Shown here piece by piece: positions 34,162 to 42,581 of a DNA stretch of 64,000 nucleotides. The notes below the pieces were generated by a model, which was given only the letters and a program-made list of their open reading frames with translations, made no database searches and had not been told where the DNA came from. Made by a program: the position numbers and the translations under genes. Every line of letters starts with the position of its first letter. Position 1 is the stretch's first letter. This DNA comes from Microvirga terrae (GTDB taxonomy: Bacteria; Pseudomonadota; Alphaproteobacteria; Rhizobiales; Beijerinckiaceae), in assembly GCF_013307435.2 (NCBI RefSeq), contig NZ_CP102845.1, positions 4,276,001 through 4,340,000 on the forward strand, read 5' to 3'.

Positions 34162-35691
34162 TCAGCGTCTCCCCGACTTAACGATAGCGTGCATGATCTT
34201 TTCCTGGGATGCCTCGGCGATGTCGAGCTCGGCAATCAGGGAGCCTTCGTTCATGACATAGATCCGGTCGCACATGCCGAGCAGTTCCGGCATTTCCGAG
34301 GATATCATGAGTACACCCTTGCCGGCATCGGCCAGTCGGTTGATGATCGTGTAGATTTCGTACTTCGCCCCGACGTCGATGCCGCGGGTCGGCTCGTCCA
34401 GGATCAGAATTTCCGGATCCGAGAAGAGCCACTTGCTCAGGACCACCTTCTGCTGGTTACCGCCGGAGAGGTTCACCGTCTCCTGGAAGACGTTGGAGCA
34501 CCGGATCCGCATCTTGCCCCGGTAGTCGTTGGCGACCGCCAGTTCCTGAATATCGTCGATGACGAGATTTTTTGAGACGCCCTCGAGATTGGCGAGCGTC
34601 ACGTTCTTGCGGATGTCCTCGGCCAGAACCAGGCCATAGGTCTTCCTGTCCTCGGTCGCATAGGCGATGCCGTTGGAAACGGCCTTCTCGACGGTGCCGA
34701 CGTCGATCTCCTTGCCGTGCAGGGTCACTCGGCCAGAGATGTTCTGGCCGTAGCTGCGGCCGAACAGGCTCATGGCGAACTCGGTTCGTCCTGCCCCCAT
34801 CAGCCCGGCGATGCCGACGATCTCCCCGCGCCGGATGGTCAAGTTGACGTTCTTGACCACCTGCACGTGGCTGTGGAGCGGATGATAGGCCGACCAGTTT
34901 TCAACCTGGAAGATCGGTTCGCCGATCTTTGGCTCGCGTGTCGGGTAGCGATCTTCCATGGTGCGGCCCACCATGCCCCGGATGATCCGGTCCTCGCTCA
35001 CCTCCTCCGCCCGGCAGTCGAGCGTCTCGACCGTGCCGCCGTCGCGCAGGACCGTGATGGAATCGGCGACCTTCGAGATCTCGTTGAGCTTGTGCGAGAT
35101 CAGGATCGACGAGATGCCCTGCTCCTTGAACCGGAGCAGCAGGGTCAGGAGCGCATCGCTGTCCTTTTCGTTCAAGCTGGCGGTTGGCTCGTCCAGGATG
35201 AGGAGTTTCACCTTCTTGGAAAGCGCCTTGGCAATTTCCACCAGCTGCTGCTTGCCCACACCGAGGTTGGTGATCAGTTCGTCGGGAGATTCGTTGAGGC
35301 CGACGAGCTTCAGCAGCTCTTTGGTTCTTGCAAATGCAATCGACCAATCGATCACCCCGTACTTGGCCTGCTCGTTGCCGAGGAAGATGTTCTCCGCGAT
35401 CGACAGGAGGGGCACCAAGGCAAGTTCCTGGTGGATGATGATGATGCCGAGCTTCTCGCTGTCGGCGATGCCCGAGAAACGTCGCTCCTCGCCCTCGTAG
35501 CGGATCTCGCCGGAATAGGAGCCGTGCGGATAGACCCCGCTCAGGACCTTCATCAGCGTGGATTTTCCGGCGCCGTTCTCGCCCACCAGGGCATGAATCT
35601 CGCCGGCCTTGACCGAGATGTTGACGTTGTCGAGCGCCTTCACGCCCGGGAACGTCTTGGTGATCCCCCGCATCTCAAGGATCGCATTCAT
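34162..35691 (-). CDS. gguA: sugar ABC transporter ATPase GguA
   Basis: A 509-residue ATPase with two ABC cassettes. The first has Walker [10 protein letters not shown] (about 37-45), a signature region [15 protein letters not shown] and Walker [12 protein letters not shown]. The second has degenerate Walker [10 protein letters not shown] and signature [15 protein letters not shown] with Walker [15 protein letters not shown]. This asymmetry is normal for carbohydrate (CUT2) importers. It powers uptake of sugars bound by ChvE. It lies between chvE (82-base gap with a hairpin) and gguB. Confidence 0.95.
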   Translation of the reverse strand: MNAILEMRGITKTFPGVKALDNVNISVKAGEIHALVGENGAGKSTLMKVLSGVYPHGSYSGEIRYEGEERRFSGIADSEKLGIIIIHQELALVPLLSIAENIFLGNEQAKYGVIDWSIAFARTKELLKLVGLNESPDELITNLGVGKQQLVEIAKALSKKVKLLILDEPTASLNEKDSDALLTLLLRFKEQGISSILISHKLNEISKVADSITVLRDGGTVETLDCRAEEVSEDRIIRGMVGRTMEDRYPTREPKIGEPIFQVENWSAYHPLHSHVQVVKNVNLTIRRGEIVGIAGLMGAGRTEFAMSLFGRSYGQNISGRVTLHGKEIDVGTVEKAVSNGIAYATEDRKTYGLVLAEDIRKNVTLANLEGVSKNLVIDDIQELAVANDYRGKMRIRCSNVFQETVNLSGGNQQKVVLSKWLFSDPEILILDEPTRGIDVGAKYEIYTIINRLADAGKGVLMISSEMPELLGMCDRIYVMNEGSLIAELDIAEASQEKIMHAIVKSGRR

Positions 35692-35730
35692 TGCATGACC
35701 TCAGGCAAAAAGCCTTCCAGAAACGAGCAA

Positions 35731-35756
35731 GGACCCTGCGCGAGTGCGCAGGGTCC
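35731..35756 (-). other. intercistronic hairpin between chvE and gguA
   Basis: GGACCCTGCGC (35731-35741), GAGT, GCGCAGGGTCC (35746-35756): an 11-bp perfect stem 18 bases past the chvE stop with no strong T run. It probably protects the chvE mRNA 3' end so the binding protein is made in excess, or gives partial termination (inference). Confidence 0.7.
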
Positions 35757-35773
35757 ATTCTTCATCGCACCAA

Positions 35774-36838
35774 TTATTTGAACTGGTCTTCCTTGTAGTA
35801 GCCGCTGCCGACCAGGACTTCCTTCCAGTTCGAGGCATCGACGCTGACCGGCTTCAGCAGGTATGACGGAACCACCTTCACGCCGTTCTCATAGGTCTTG
35901 GTGTCGTTGACTTCCGGCTGCTTTCCGGAGAGCACTGCATCGACCATGTTGACAGTGACCTTGGCCAGTTCGCGGGTGTCCTTGAACACCGTCGAGGTCT
36001 GCTCCTTGGCGAGGATCGACTTGATCGAGGGCACCTCGGCATCCTGCCCGGTGATGACCGGCATCGGCTGCTTCGGCGTGCCGTAGCCCACACCCTTGAG
36101 CGAGGAGATGATGCCGATGCTCAGACCGTCATAGGGAGAGAGAACCGCATCGACGCGCTTGTCGGTGTAGAAGGCGGACAGAAGGTTATCCATGCGGGCC
36201 TGGGCGACAGCGCCGTCCCAGCGCAGGGTCGAGACCTTGTCCATGCCGGTCTGGCCGCTGACCACCTTGAGCTTGCCGCTCTTGATGTAAGGCTCGAGAA
36301 CGGACATGGCGCCGTTATAGAAGAAGTAGGCGTTGTTGTCGTCCGGCGAGCCGCCGAACAGCTCGATGTTGAACGGGCCTTTGCCCTCTTTCAGGCCGAG
36401 GGCCTTCTCGATATAGCCGCCCTGGAGCACGCCGACCTGGAAGTTGTCGAAGGTGGCGTAGTAGTCGACGTTCTTCGAGTTGCGGATCAGGCGGTCATAG
36501 GCGATGACCTTGATGCCCTTATCGGCAGCCTGCTGCAGCGCATCGGAGAGGGTCGTGCCATCGATCGCCGCGATCACAAGAACCTTGGCCCCCTTGGTAA
36601 TCATGTTCTCGATCTGCGAGAGCTGGTTCGGGATATCGTCCTCGGCGTATTGCAGGTCGACGTTGTAGCCCTTCTCTTTGAGCACCTTGACCATGTTGTT
36701 GCCGTCGTCGATCCAGCGCGCGGACGACTTCGTCGGCATGGCCACGCCGACCGTACCCTTATCCTGCGCCTGAGCGGCGCCAAGCAGTCCAAAGGCTCCA
36801 AGAGCCACGGCCGCCAATGTGGTCGTGAATGTCTTCAA
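35774..36838 (-). CDS. chvE: periplasmic monosaccharide-binding protein ChvE
   Basis: A 354-residue ChvE-type binding protein with a Sec signal (1-23, cut at AQAQD). The mature protein closely follows Agrobacterium Chv[72 protein letters not shown] and [19 protein letters not shown]. In Agrobacterium it binds arabinose, galactose, glucose and related sugars. It feeds GguAB and, there, also the VirA sensor. The TTG start at 36838 gives the family length and follows GAGGGAG; an upstream in-frame ATG at 36874 is an alternative. Confidence 0.95.
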   Translation of the reverse strand: MKTFTTTLAAVALGAFGLLGAAQAQDKGTVGVAMPTKSSARWIDDGNNMVKVLKEKGYNVDLQYAEDDIPNQLSQIENMITKGAKVLVIAAIDGTTLSDALQQAADKGIKVIAYDRLIRNSKNVDYYATFDNFQVGVLQGGYIEKALGLKEGKGPFNIELFGGSPDDNNAYFFYNGAMSVLEPYIKSGKLKVVSGQTGMDKVSTLRWDGAVAQARMDNLLSAFYTDKRVDAVLSPYDGLSIGIISSLKGVGYGTPKQPMPVITGQDAEVPSIKSILAKEQTSTVFKDTRELAKVTVNMVDAVLSGKQPEVNDTKTYENGVKVVPSYLLKPVSVDASNWKEVLVGSGYYKEDQFK

Positions 36839-37047
36839 GGTCGTTCTCCCTCTCGTCCATGCCCGGAACGACATTCTCTCGCCCGGCGCATATTCAGCAT
36901 TCTTCGTTCCGGGCTCCCTGTCGGCCTCCCGTACGTGAGGCATCCAGGCCGCCCGTTTCACCTATGATAAAGTCAGAGCCATCCCTTGGAACAGCCCTCC
37001 CCCTCCACTTTGCCGGCGGAGTGTTAGTCCTCTCCCGCCAAGCCATA

Positions 37048-37067
37048 AATCATACTATAATACTAAT
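37048..37067. promoter_or_regulatory. candidate GntR operator upstream of chvE
   Basis: On the minus strand it reads ATTAGTATTATAGTATGATT. It matches the site at 42477-42496 in 16 of 20 positions. It lies in the 291-base gap between chvE and the gntR stop, about 210 bases before chvE, in the only AT-rich part of that gap. Confidence 0.6.
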
Positions 37068-37129
37068 CAGCGCAGCAAGGAACCGACCCAAGCCTCTGTT
37101 GGTCTGGAGCAGTGATCCCACCGGGAGGT

Positions 37130-37903
37130 TTACTCCACTCCGGAGAAAGCATGGACCTGGACATTCGCCAGCGAGCTTTCCTCATGTTTGATCTGGACCC
37201 TCTGCGCCGCCTGCAGGATCAGGTCGGACATCGCCTCGCTCGCCGCCGCGGGATCGGCTTGTTCGATGCCATCGTATACGGCTTGATGCTGCCGCATCAC
37301 TTCCCGGAAGCGGTCGTCGCTGGATACCGGGGAGCTGATCGTGAACGAGGTCGCGAGCGCCGCGCCGATGACCGATCCGATCGACTGCAGGAAGGGATTT
37401 CCCGAAGCCTCCAGAATGGCCTGATGGAAGGCGAGGTCCGCCTTGGTGAAGCCCTGCCGGCTGCTCTCGCACTGGTACATGGCCTGGAGGGCCCGATGCA
37501 TCTCCTTGAGCTGTTCGGGCGTGCGCCGCACGGCGGCGGTGGCGCAGGCGAGGGGCTCGAGCATCTGCCGGATCTCGAAGAGCCACCCGAGGAAGCGGGC
37601 ATCGACCCCCATCTCGAGATGCCATTCGATGATGTCGGCATCGAACATATTCCAGTTGTTGCGATCGAGAACCTTCGTGCCGACCTTGGTCTTCGACTCG
37701 ATCAAGCCTTTCGCCGCCAAGGTCTTCATCGCCTCCCGAAGGGCCGTTCGCGAGACGCCGTAGAGCTCCATCAGCTCCGCGTCCCCCGGCAGGGTGCTGC
37801 CGACAGGGAAACGGCCCTGCATGATGTTCTGGCCGATCCCATGGGCAACGAGATCATGGGCTGAACGCGCTCTCGAAGGCCTCTGGACATCGTTCAGCAA
37901 CAC
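37130..37903 (-). CDS. GntR family (FadR subfamily) sugar-catabolism regulator
   Basis: A 257-residue regulator. The N-terminal winged helix (about 12-80) has LPGDAELMELYGVSRTALREAMKTLAAKGLIESKTKVGTKV spread over 38-78. The C-terminal FCD domain carries the metal-binding Asp/His pattern (KADLAFHQAILEASGNP and later HQAVYDGIEQAD). FadR-type regulators are released from DNA by sugar acids. It starts at a GTG (37903) behind GGAG, 15 bases after yjfF, so it is the last gene of the ytf operon. It is the best candidate to bind the shared site upstream of chvE and ytfQ (inference). Confidence 0.88.
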   Translation of the reverse strand: MLLNDVQRPSRARSAHDLVAHGIGQNIMQGRFPVGSTLPGDAELMELYGVSRTALREAMKTLAAKGLIESKTKVGTKVLDRNNWNMFDADIIEWHLEMGVDARFLGWLFEIRQMLEPLACATAAVRRTPEQLKEMHRALQAMYQCESSRQGFTKADLAFHQAILEASGNPFLQSIGSVIGAALATSFTISSPVSSDDRFREVMRQHQAVYDGIEQADPAAASEAMSDLILQAAQRVQIKHEESSLANVQVHAFSGVE

Positions 37904-37918
37904 CCGTCTCCTTTTGCT

Positions 37919-38878
37919 CTACCGTGTTCGAAGCGACGCCGCCGACAGCCCCCGCTGCAGCACGATGAATGCGAACAGCAGAGCCCCGATGGCGATCTTG
38001 GTCCACCACGAACTCAAGGTCCCCTCGAACGTGATGTAGGTCTGGATCAATCCCTGGATCAGCACGCCCACGAGTGTGCCGATAATCGTCCCGTGGCCTC
38101 CCGTGAGCAGGGTACCGCCGATGACGACCGCCGCGATCGTGTCGAGTTCGACCCCGGTCGCCGCCAGGGAGTAGCCGGCCGAGGTATAAAAGGAAAACAC
38201 GATCCCGGCCAAGGCCGCGAGGAAGCTCGACAGCATGTAGATGCGGATGGTCGTCCTTCCGACGGGTATACCCATCAGCTGGGCGGAGGTCCTGTTGCCG
38301 CCGAGCGCGTAGACATTGGCGCCGAAGCGCGTGTAATGCGCCAGAACGATGCCTGTCCCGAACGTGACCAGCATGATCATGGCGATGAAGGTGAGCCTCC
38401 CCCCGCCCGGAAGTCCGAAGGCGATATCCGTGATCTGACCATAAGCGGGCGCGTTGATCGGGATCGAATCCGTCGTCAGGACGAAGCACAGGCCGCGCGC
38501 CAGGAACATGCCGGCGAGCGTGACGATGAAGGCCGGAATCTGGAAGGTATGGATCAGGAACCCCATGCCGGCCCCGAACAGAGCCGAGATCCCGAGAATG
38601 AGCACGAAGGCCAAGTAGGGATTGAGGCCGTATTTCTCGATGGTGACGGCGAGGAACACGCCCGTGAAGGCGATGACCGAACCGACCGAGAGGTCGATGC
38701 CGCCGGACAGGATCACGAAGGTCATGCCGACCGCCACGATACCCAGGAAGGCATTGTCCGTCAGAAGATTACCGATCACCCGGGTCGAGGCGAAGCTCGG
38801 AAACTGCGCGAGGCAGATCAGGTAGCCGACGATGAACACGGCGAGTGTGACGAGGACGGGAAGATGACGCCTGATCAT
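37919..38878 (-). CDS. yjfF: furanose ABC transporter permease, YjfF-like
   Basis: A 319-residue BPD_transp_2 permease with about nine helices. The conserved GGIDLSVGSVIAFTGVFLA block is near 59-77 and ELDTIAAVVIGGTLLTGGHGT near 243-263 (two adjacent parts). It pairs with the YtfT-like permease. The start ATG overlaps the upstream permease stop as ATGA at 38875-38878. The 740-codon open frame to 40141 is an out-of-frame shadow of the upstream genes. Confidence 0.9.
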   Translation of the reverse strand: MIRRHLPVLVTLAVFIVGYLICLAQFPSFASTRVIGNLLTDNAFLGIVAVGMTFVILSGGIDLSVGSVIAFTGVFLAVTIEKYGLNPYLAFVLILGISALFGAGMGFLIHTFQIPAFIVTLAGMFLARGLCFVLTTDSIPINAPAYGQITDIAFGLPGGGRLTFIAMIMLVTFGTGIVLAHYTRFGANVYALGGNRTSAQLMGIPVGRTTIRIYMLSSFLAALAGIVFSFYTSAGYSLAATGVELDTIAAVVIGGTLLTGGHGTIIGTLVGVLIQGLIQTYITFEGTLSSWWTKIAIGALLFAFIVLQRGLSAASLRTR

Positions 38879-39879
38879 GTCCTGGCCTTCCAAACGGAAC
38901 GGACGGCCGACAGGACCGGCGACTGGGCGAGAAGCACGGCGAGCACCACGATGGCTTTCACGATAAGGTTGTATTCGGGCGGGTAGCCGCTGAGCAGGAT
39001 TCCCGTGTTCATGGCCTGGATGATCAGGGCGCCGATAACGGAGAGTCCGAGGCTGAAGCGCCCGCCGAACAGGGACGTGCCGCCGATCACCACAGCCAGG
39101 ATGGCGTCGAGCTCGAGCCAGAGCCCGGCATTGTTGGCATCCGCCCCGCGGATGTCCGCCGTCACGATCAGCCCAGCAATGGCCGCGCATAGGCCGCACC
39201 ACATGTACACCGCGATGGTCACGACCTTGGTGCCGATCCCGGCATAGGCGCTCGAGCGGACATTGGCGCCGATGGACTCGATGAAGAGGCCGAGGGCCGT
39301 ATAGCGGACCATCACATGCGTGATGATCAGCATCACGATGGCGATCACGACAGGCATCGGCAGCATCAGGAAGGAGCCGCCACCGATGGCCGCGAAGCCC
39401 TCGCTCACGAAGGTGATGATCTGCCCCTCCGTGATCAGCTGCGCGAAACCGCGCCCGGCCACCATCAGGATCAGCGTCGCGACGAAGGGCTGAATTTCGA
39501 GCACCGCAACGAGGAAGCCGTTCCAGAGGCCACAAGCCAGTCCGATTCCGGCGGCAGAAGCAAGAGCGACGGGCAGCGGGTAGCCCTGCGCGGTCAAGGT
39601 TGCGGCCGTCGCACCCGCGATGGCCATGACGGCTCCGACGGAGAGATCGATCCCTCGCGTCGCGATGACGAGGGTCATGCCAAGGGCCAGAATGGCCACC
39701 GGCGCGCCGCGGTTCAGAACGTCGACGAGGCTGCCGAAGAGCCGACCGTCCTGCAGGCGCAGAGCAAAGAAGTCGCGGAAGACGAGCCAGTTGACGAGAA
39801 AGACGATGAGGAGTGCCGCAACCTGCGGAAGTCCCTTGGGAAATGTGCGAGGAGCACTGGCCTGAATCATGCCGCTCAT
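38875..39879 (-). CDS. ytfT: furanose ABC transporter permease, YtfT-like
   Basis: A 334-residue permease with about nine helices and the TRGIDLSVGAVMAIAGATAA block (near 74-93). WLELDAILAVVIGGTSLFGGRFSLG lies near 252-276 (two adjacent parts). In E. coli, YtfT and YjfF form the galactofuranose importer channel. Its ATG directly follows the ytfR stop with no gap, and its stop overlaps yjfF. Confidence 0.9.
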   Translation of the reverse strand: MSGMIQASAPRTFPKGLPQVAALLIVFLVNWLVFRDFFALRLQDGRLFGSLVDVLNRGAPVAILALGMTLVIATRGIDLSVGAVMAIAGATAATLTAQGYPLPVALASAAGIGLACGLWNGFLVAVLEIQPFVATLILMVAGRGFAQLITEGQIITFVSEGFAAIGGGSFLMLPMPVVIAIVMLIITHVMVRYTALGLFIESIGANVRSSAYAGIGTKVVTIAVYMWCGLCAAIAGLIVTADIRGADANNAGLWLELDAILAVVIGGTSLFGGRFSLGLSVIGALIIQAMNTGILLSGYPPEYNLIVKAIVVLAVLLAQSPVLSAVRSVWKART

Positions 39880-41379
39880 TCAATGGCCCGCGATGGTTGT
39901 CATGATGGTATTGGCGCTGACGTCGGATCCGGTGAGTTCGCGCACATGCCTCCGGTCGCGCAGGACGACGACCCGGTCGCTGTAGGAGGCGATCTCCTCC
40001 AGTTCCGACGAGATGACGAGAAGGGCGAGCCCATCCTCGCACAGGCGCTCGATCAGGCGGATGATCTCCGCATGTGCGCCCACATCGATGCCGCGGGTCG
40101 GCTCGTCGAGAATGAGGAAGCGCGGCTCGGTGGCGAGCCATCGGGCGAGCAGCGCCTTCTGCTGATTGCCGCCCGACAGAAGCCCGATGGGCTTCTCCGC
40201 ATCCGGAGTCCGGATGTCGAGGAGCTTGATGAAGCGGTCGGCGATCTCCTCCTGCCGGCGTCTCGGGATCAGACGCAGCCAGCCGCGCTGCGCCTGCAGC
40301 GCCAGGATGATATTCTCGCGAACGGACAGTTCCGCCACGATGCCCTCGGTCTTTCGATCCTCAGGAGTGAAGCCGAACCGCAGCCGGGCGGCGTCACGCG
40401 GCGTGGCGATGCGCACAGGCTTGCCGCCGACGAAGGCCTGACCGCTGTCGGCGCGCTCGATGCCGAAAACCAGCTTGGCCGTTTCCGTCCGGCCGGAGCC
40501 GAGCAGGCCCGCAAGGCCCACCACTTCGCCGGGCCGAACCGCCAGATCGAAAGGCTCCATGAGACGGCGCTTGCCGTAATCCTTGAACGCCACGAGCGGC
40601 TCTCCCGTCACCTCCCTGCGCTGGTTGCGATGGAGTGCCTCGGCGGCCAGCTCTCGGCCGAGCATCATCGAGACGAGCTCGATGCGAGGCAGCGCGGCGA
40701 TGGGACGAGAACCCACGAGACGACCGTTCCGAAGCACAGTGATCCGGTCGCAGACCGCGTAGACCTGATCGAGGAAGTGCGTGACGAACACGATGCCGAT
40801 GCCGCGGCTCTTGAGGTCCCGCAAAATCTTGAAAAGGGTTTCAACCTCATGCGTATCGAGGCTCGCCGTCGGCTCGTCGAGGATCAGCACCTTGGCCGAG
40901 AGATCGACCGCGCGGGCGATCGCAACGATCTGCTGAACCGCCACCGAATAGGTTCCCAAAGGATTGGCGACATCGATGTCGAGGCCATAGCCTGCCAGAA
41001 GCTCTTCTGAGCGACGGCGCATCTCGCCCGTGCGCACGAGGCCGAATCGGTGAGGCTGCCGGCCGATGAAGAGGTTCTCCGCGACCGACAGGTTCGGAAG
41101 AAGATTGACCTCCTGATAGACGGTCCCGATGCCGAGCGAGAGCGCGTCCGCGGGATCGCGCGCCTCGATCTCCTGGCCGTCAAGCCGGATGGTGCCGGCA
41201 TCGCGCTTGAAGACTCCAGTCAGCACCTTGATCAGGGTCGACTTGCCGGCGCCGTTTTCACCCAGAAGGCCGTGGATCTCCCCGGCTTGCAGCGTAAAAT
41301 CCACATGGTCGAGCGCCTGAACGCCCGGGAAGCCCTTCGTGAGACCTCGGATCTCGAGAAGATGAGACTGTTCTGTCAA
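39880..41379 (-). CDS. ytfR: furanose ABC transporter ATPase, YtfR-like
   Basis: A 499-residue two-cassette sugar ATPase. It has [19 protein letters not shown] (Walker A, near 37-55) and TVYQEVNLLPNLSVAENLFIG, which are diagnostic of YtfR. Further blocks are [38 protein letters not shown] and [36 protein letters not shown] (in adjacent parts). Long stretches match E. coli YtfR. The start is a TTG at 41379. It follows ytfQ after 75 bases that hold a 28-bp perfect palindrome. Confidence 0.94.
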   Translation of the reverse strand: MTEQSHLLEIRGLTKGFPGVQALDHVDFTLQAGEIHGLLGENGAGKSTLIKVLTGVFKRDAGTIRLDGQEIEARDPADALSLGIGTVYQEVNLLPNLSVAENLFIGRQPHRFGLVRTGEMRRRSEELLAGYGLDIDVANPLGTYSVAVQQIVAIARAVDLSAKVLILDEPTASLDTHEVETLFKILRDLKSRGIGIVFVTHFLDQVYAVCDRITVLRNGRLVGSRPIAALPRIELVSMMLGRELAAEALHRNQRREVTGEPLVAFKDYGKRRLMEPFDLAVRPGEVVGLAGLLGSGRTETAKLVFGIERADSGQAFVGGKPVRIATPRDAARLRFGFTPEDRKTEGIVAELSVRENIILALQAQRGWLRLIPRRRQEEIADRFIKLLDIRTPDAEKPIGLLSGGNQQKALLARWLATEPRFLILDEPTRGIDVGAHAEIIRLIERLCEDGLALLVISSELEEIASYSDRVVVLRDRRHVRELTGSDVSANTIMTTIAGH

Positions 41380-41412
41380 TGGTGGAATCCCGTCCTCACC
41401 GCCTACGGGCCA

Positions 41413-41440
41413 GGCAGCAGGCGAGCGCTCGCCTGCTGCC
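41413..41440. other. 28-bp perfect palindrome between ytfQ and ytfR
   Basis: GGCAGCAGGCGAGC (41413-41426) is followed directly by its reverse complement (41427-41440). It is in the same place as the chvE-gguA hairpin, 15 bases past the binding-protein stop. No T run follows. Probably an mRNA stability or partial termination element. Confidence 0.75.
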
Positions 41441-41454
41441 CGTCACTTAGGATC

Positions 41455-42417
41455 TCAGTACAGATCCTTGCGCTTGTCGTATTCGGCCTTGGCCGTCTCG
41501 GGCGTGAAGACCTTCGACTCGGTCTGGATCCACTTTTTGGGCGCCGTGCCGTCCTTCTTGAAGGCCATGAGCGCGTCGAGCGCAGGGCCGGCCATGTTCG
41601 GCGTCAATTCGACCGTGACGTTGGCTTCGCCATCGGACATCGCCTTGAAGATGTCCGGAACGCCGTCGATAGAGACGATCTTGATGTCCTTGCCGGGCTT
41701 CAGGCCGGCTTCCTTGATCGCCTGGATCGCGCCGATCGCCATATCGTCGTTATGCGCATAGACGGCGCAGATGTTCTTGCCGCCGCCCTCCGCCTTGATG
41801 AAGCTCTCCATCACTTCCTTGCCCTTGGTCCGGGTAAAGTCGCCGGACTGGGTGCGGACGATCTTCATGCCGGGATTGGCGGCGACGACCTGATCGAAGC
41901 CCTTCTTGCGGTTGATCGCCGGGCTCGAGCCCACCGTGCCCTGCAGCTCGACCACGTTGCACTTGCCGCCGGTTTCCTTCGCCAGCCACTCGCCGGCCAC
42001 CTTGCCCTCATAGACGGTGTCGGAGGTCACGGCGGTCAGGTAGAGGGACTCGTCCTTCGTGTCGATCGAGCGATCAAGCAGGACGACCGGAATCTTGGCG
42101 TCCTTGGCTTCCTTGAGAACCGCGTCCCAGCCCGTCGACACGACGGGAGCGATGAAGATGGCATCGACGCCCTGCGCAATGAACGAGCGAACGGCGCGGA
42201 TTTGATTCTCCTGCTTCTGCTGCGCGTCGGAGATCTTCAGATCGACGCCGCGCTTCTCGGCTTCGATCTTCGAGACCTTCGTCTCGGCGGCCCGCCAGCC
42301 GGATTCCGATCCAACCTGCGAGAATCCGATGGTCATTTTATTCTGGGCATAGGCGGCGCCTGAGGACAGCATCAGCGCAGCCATGCCGATTGTCGTCAGA
42401 AGATGACGGGCCTTCAT
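41455..42417 (-). CDS. ytfQ: furanose-binding periplasmic protein, YtfQ-like
   Basis: A 320-residue binding protein with a Sec signal (1-24, cut at AYAQN). TIGFSQVGSESGWRAAETKV, QGVDAIFIAPVVSTGW, VELQGTVGSSPAINRKKGF, RTQSGDFTRTKGKEVMESF and SIDGVPDIFKAMSDGEAN match E. coli YtfQ nearly word for word. YtfQ binds galactofuranose; related proteins bind arabinofuranose. Context with arabonate enzymes makes arabinose or galactose furanose forms the likely ligands here (inference). The ribosome site is GGGAGAAAG. First gene of the ytfQ-ytfR-ytfT-yjfF-gntR operon. Confidence 0.93.
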   Translation of the reverse strand: MKARHLLTTIGMAALMLSSGAAYAQNKMTIGFSQVGSESGWRAAETKVSKIEAEKRGVDLKISDAQQKQENQIRAVRSFIAQGVDAIFIAPVVSTGWDAVLKEAKDAKIPVVLLDRSIDTKDESLYLTAVTSDTVYEGKVAGEWLAKETGGKCNVVELQGTVGSSPAINRKKGFDQVVAANPGMKIVRTQSGDFTRTKGKEVMESFIKAEGGGKNICAVYAHNDDMAIGAIQAIKEAGLKPGKDIKIVSIDGVPDIFKAMSDGEANVTVELTPNMAGPALDALMAFKKDGTAPKKWIQTESKVFTPETAKAEYDKRKDLY

Positions 42418-42476
42418 GAGCTTTCTCCCTAAAATTTGTCGTTGCTCTTCGACTTTAGCAGCCTTATCAGCTGACC

Positions 42477-42496
42477 ATTAGTACTATTATATGAAT
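42477..42496. promoter_or_regulatory. candidate GntR operator in ytfQ / dehydratase divergent region
   Basis: ATTAGTACTATTATATGAAT on the plus strand; 16 of 20 bases match the site upstream of chvE. Within it, ATTATA (42486-42491) reads as a perfect TATAAT -10 box for ytfQ on the minus strand, with TTGAAT (42516-42511) upstream at a long 19-base spacing. A repressor here would cover the ytfQ promoter and could also act on the divergent dehydratase gene. TAGTACTA at 42479-42486 is itself palindromic. Confidence 0.6.
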
Positions 42497-42536
42497 CAAA
42501 TTGAGCGCCTATTCAACCAAAGTCGCGTTCTTTTGA

Positions 42537-42553
42537 GCCCCGCTCGGCGGGGC
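42537..42553 (+). other. GC-rich hairpin in the leader of the dehydratase gene
   Basis: GCCCCGC (42537-42543), TCG, GCGGGGC (42547-42553), 29 bases before the start codon. Preceded, not followed, by T residues. Role unknown. Confidence 0.45.
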
Positions 42554-42581
42554 GCTACACAGTTGCGAAGGCACCGGGACA

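Noticed and set aside
37919..40141. 740-codon minus-strand frame as one large permease
   Set aside because: Only the part from ATG 38878 is a permease; the rest is an out-of-frame reading of the YtfT-like and YtfR-like genes.
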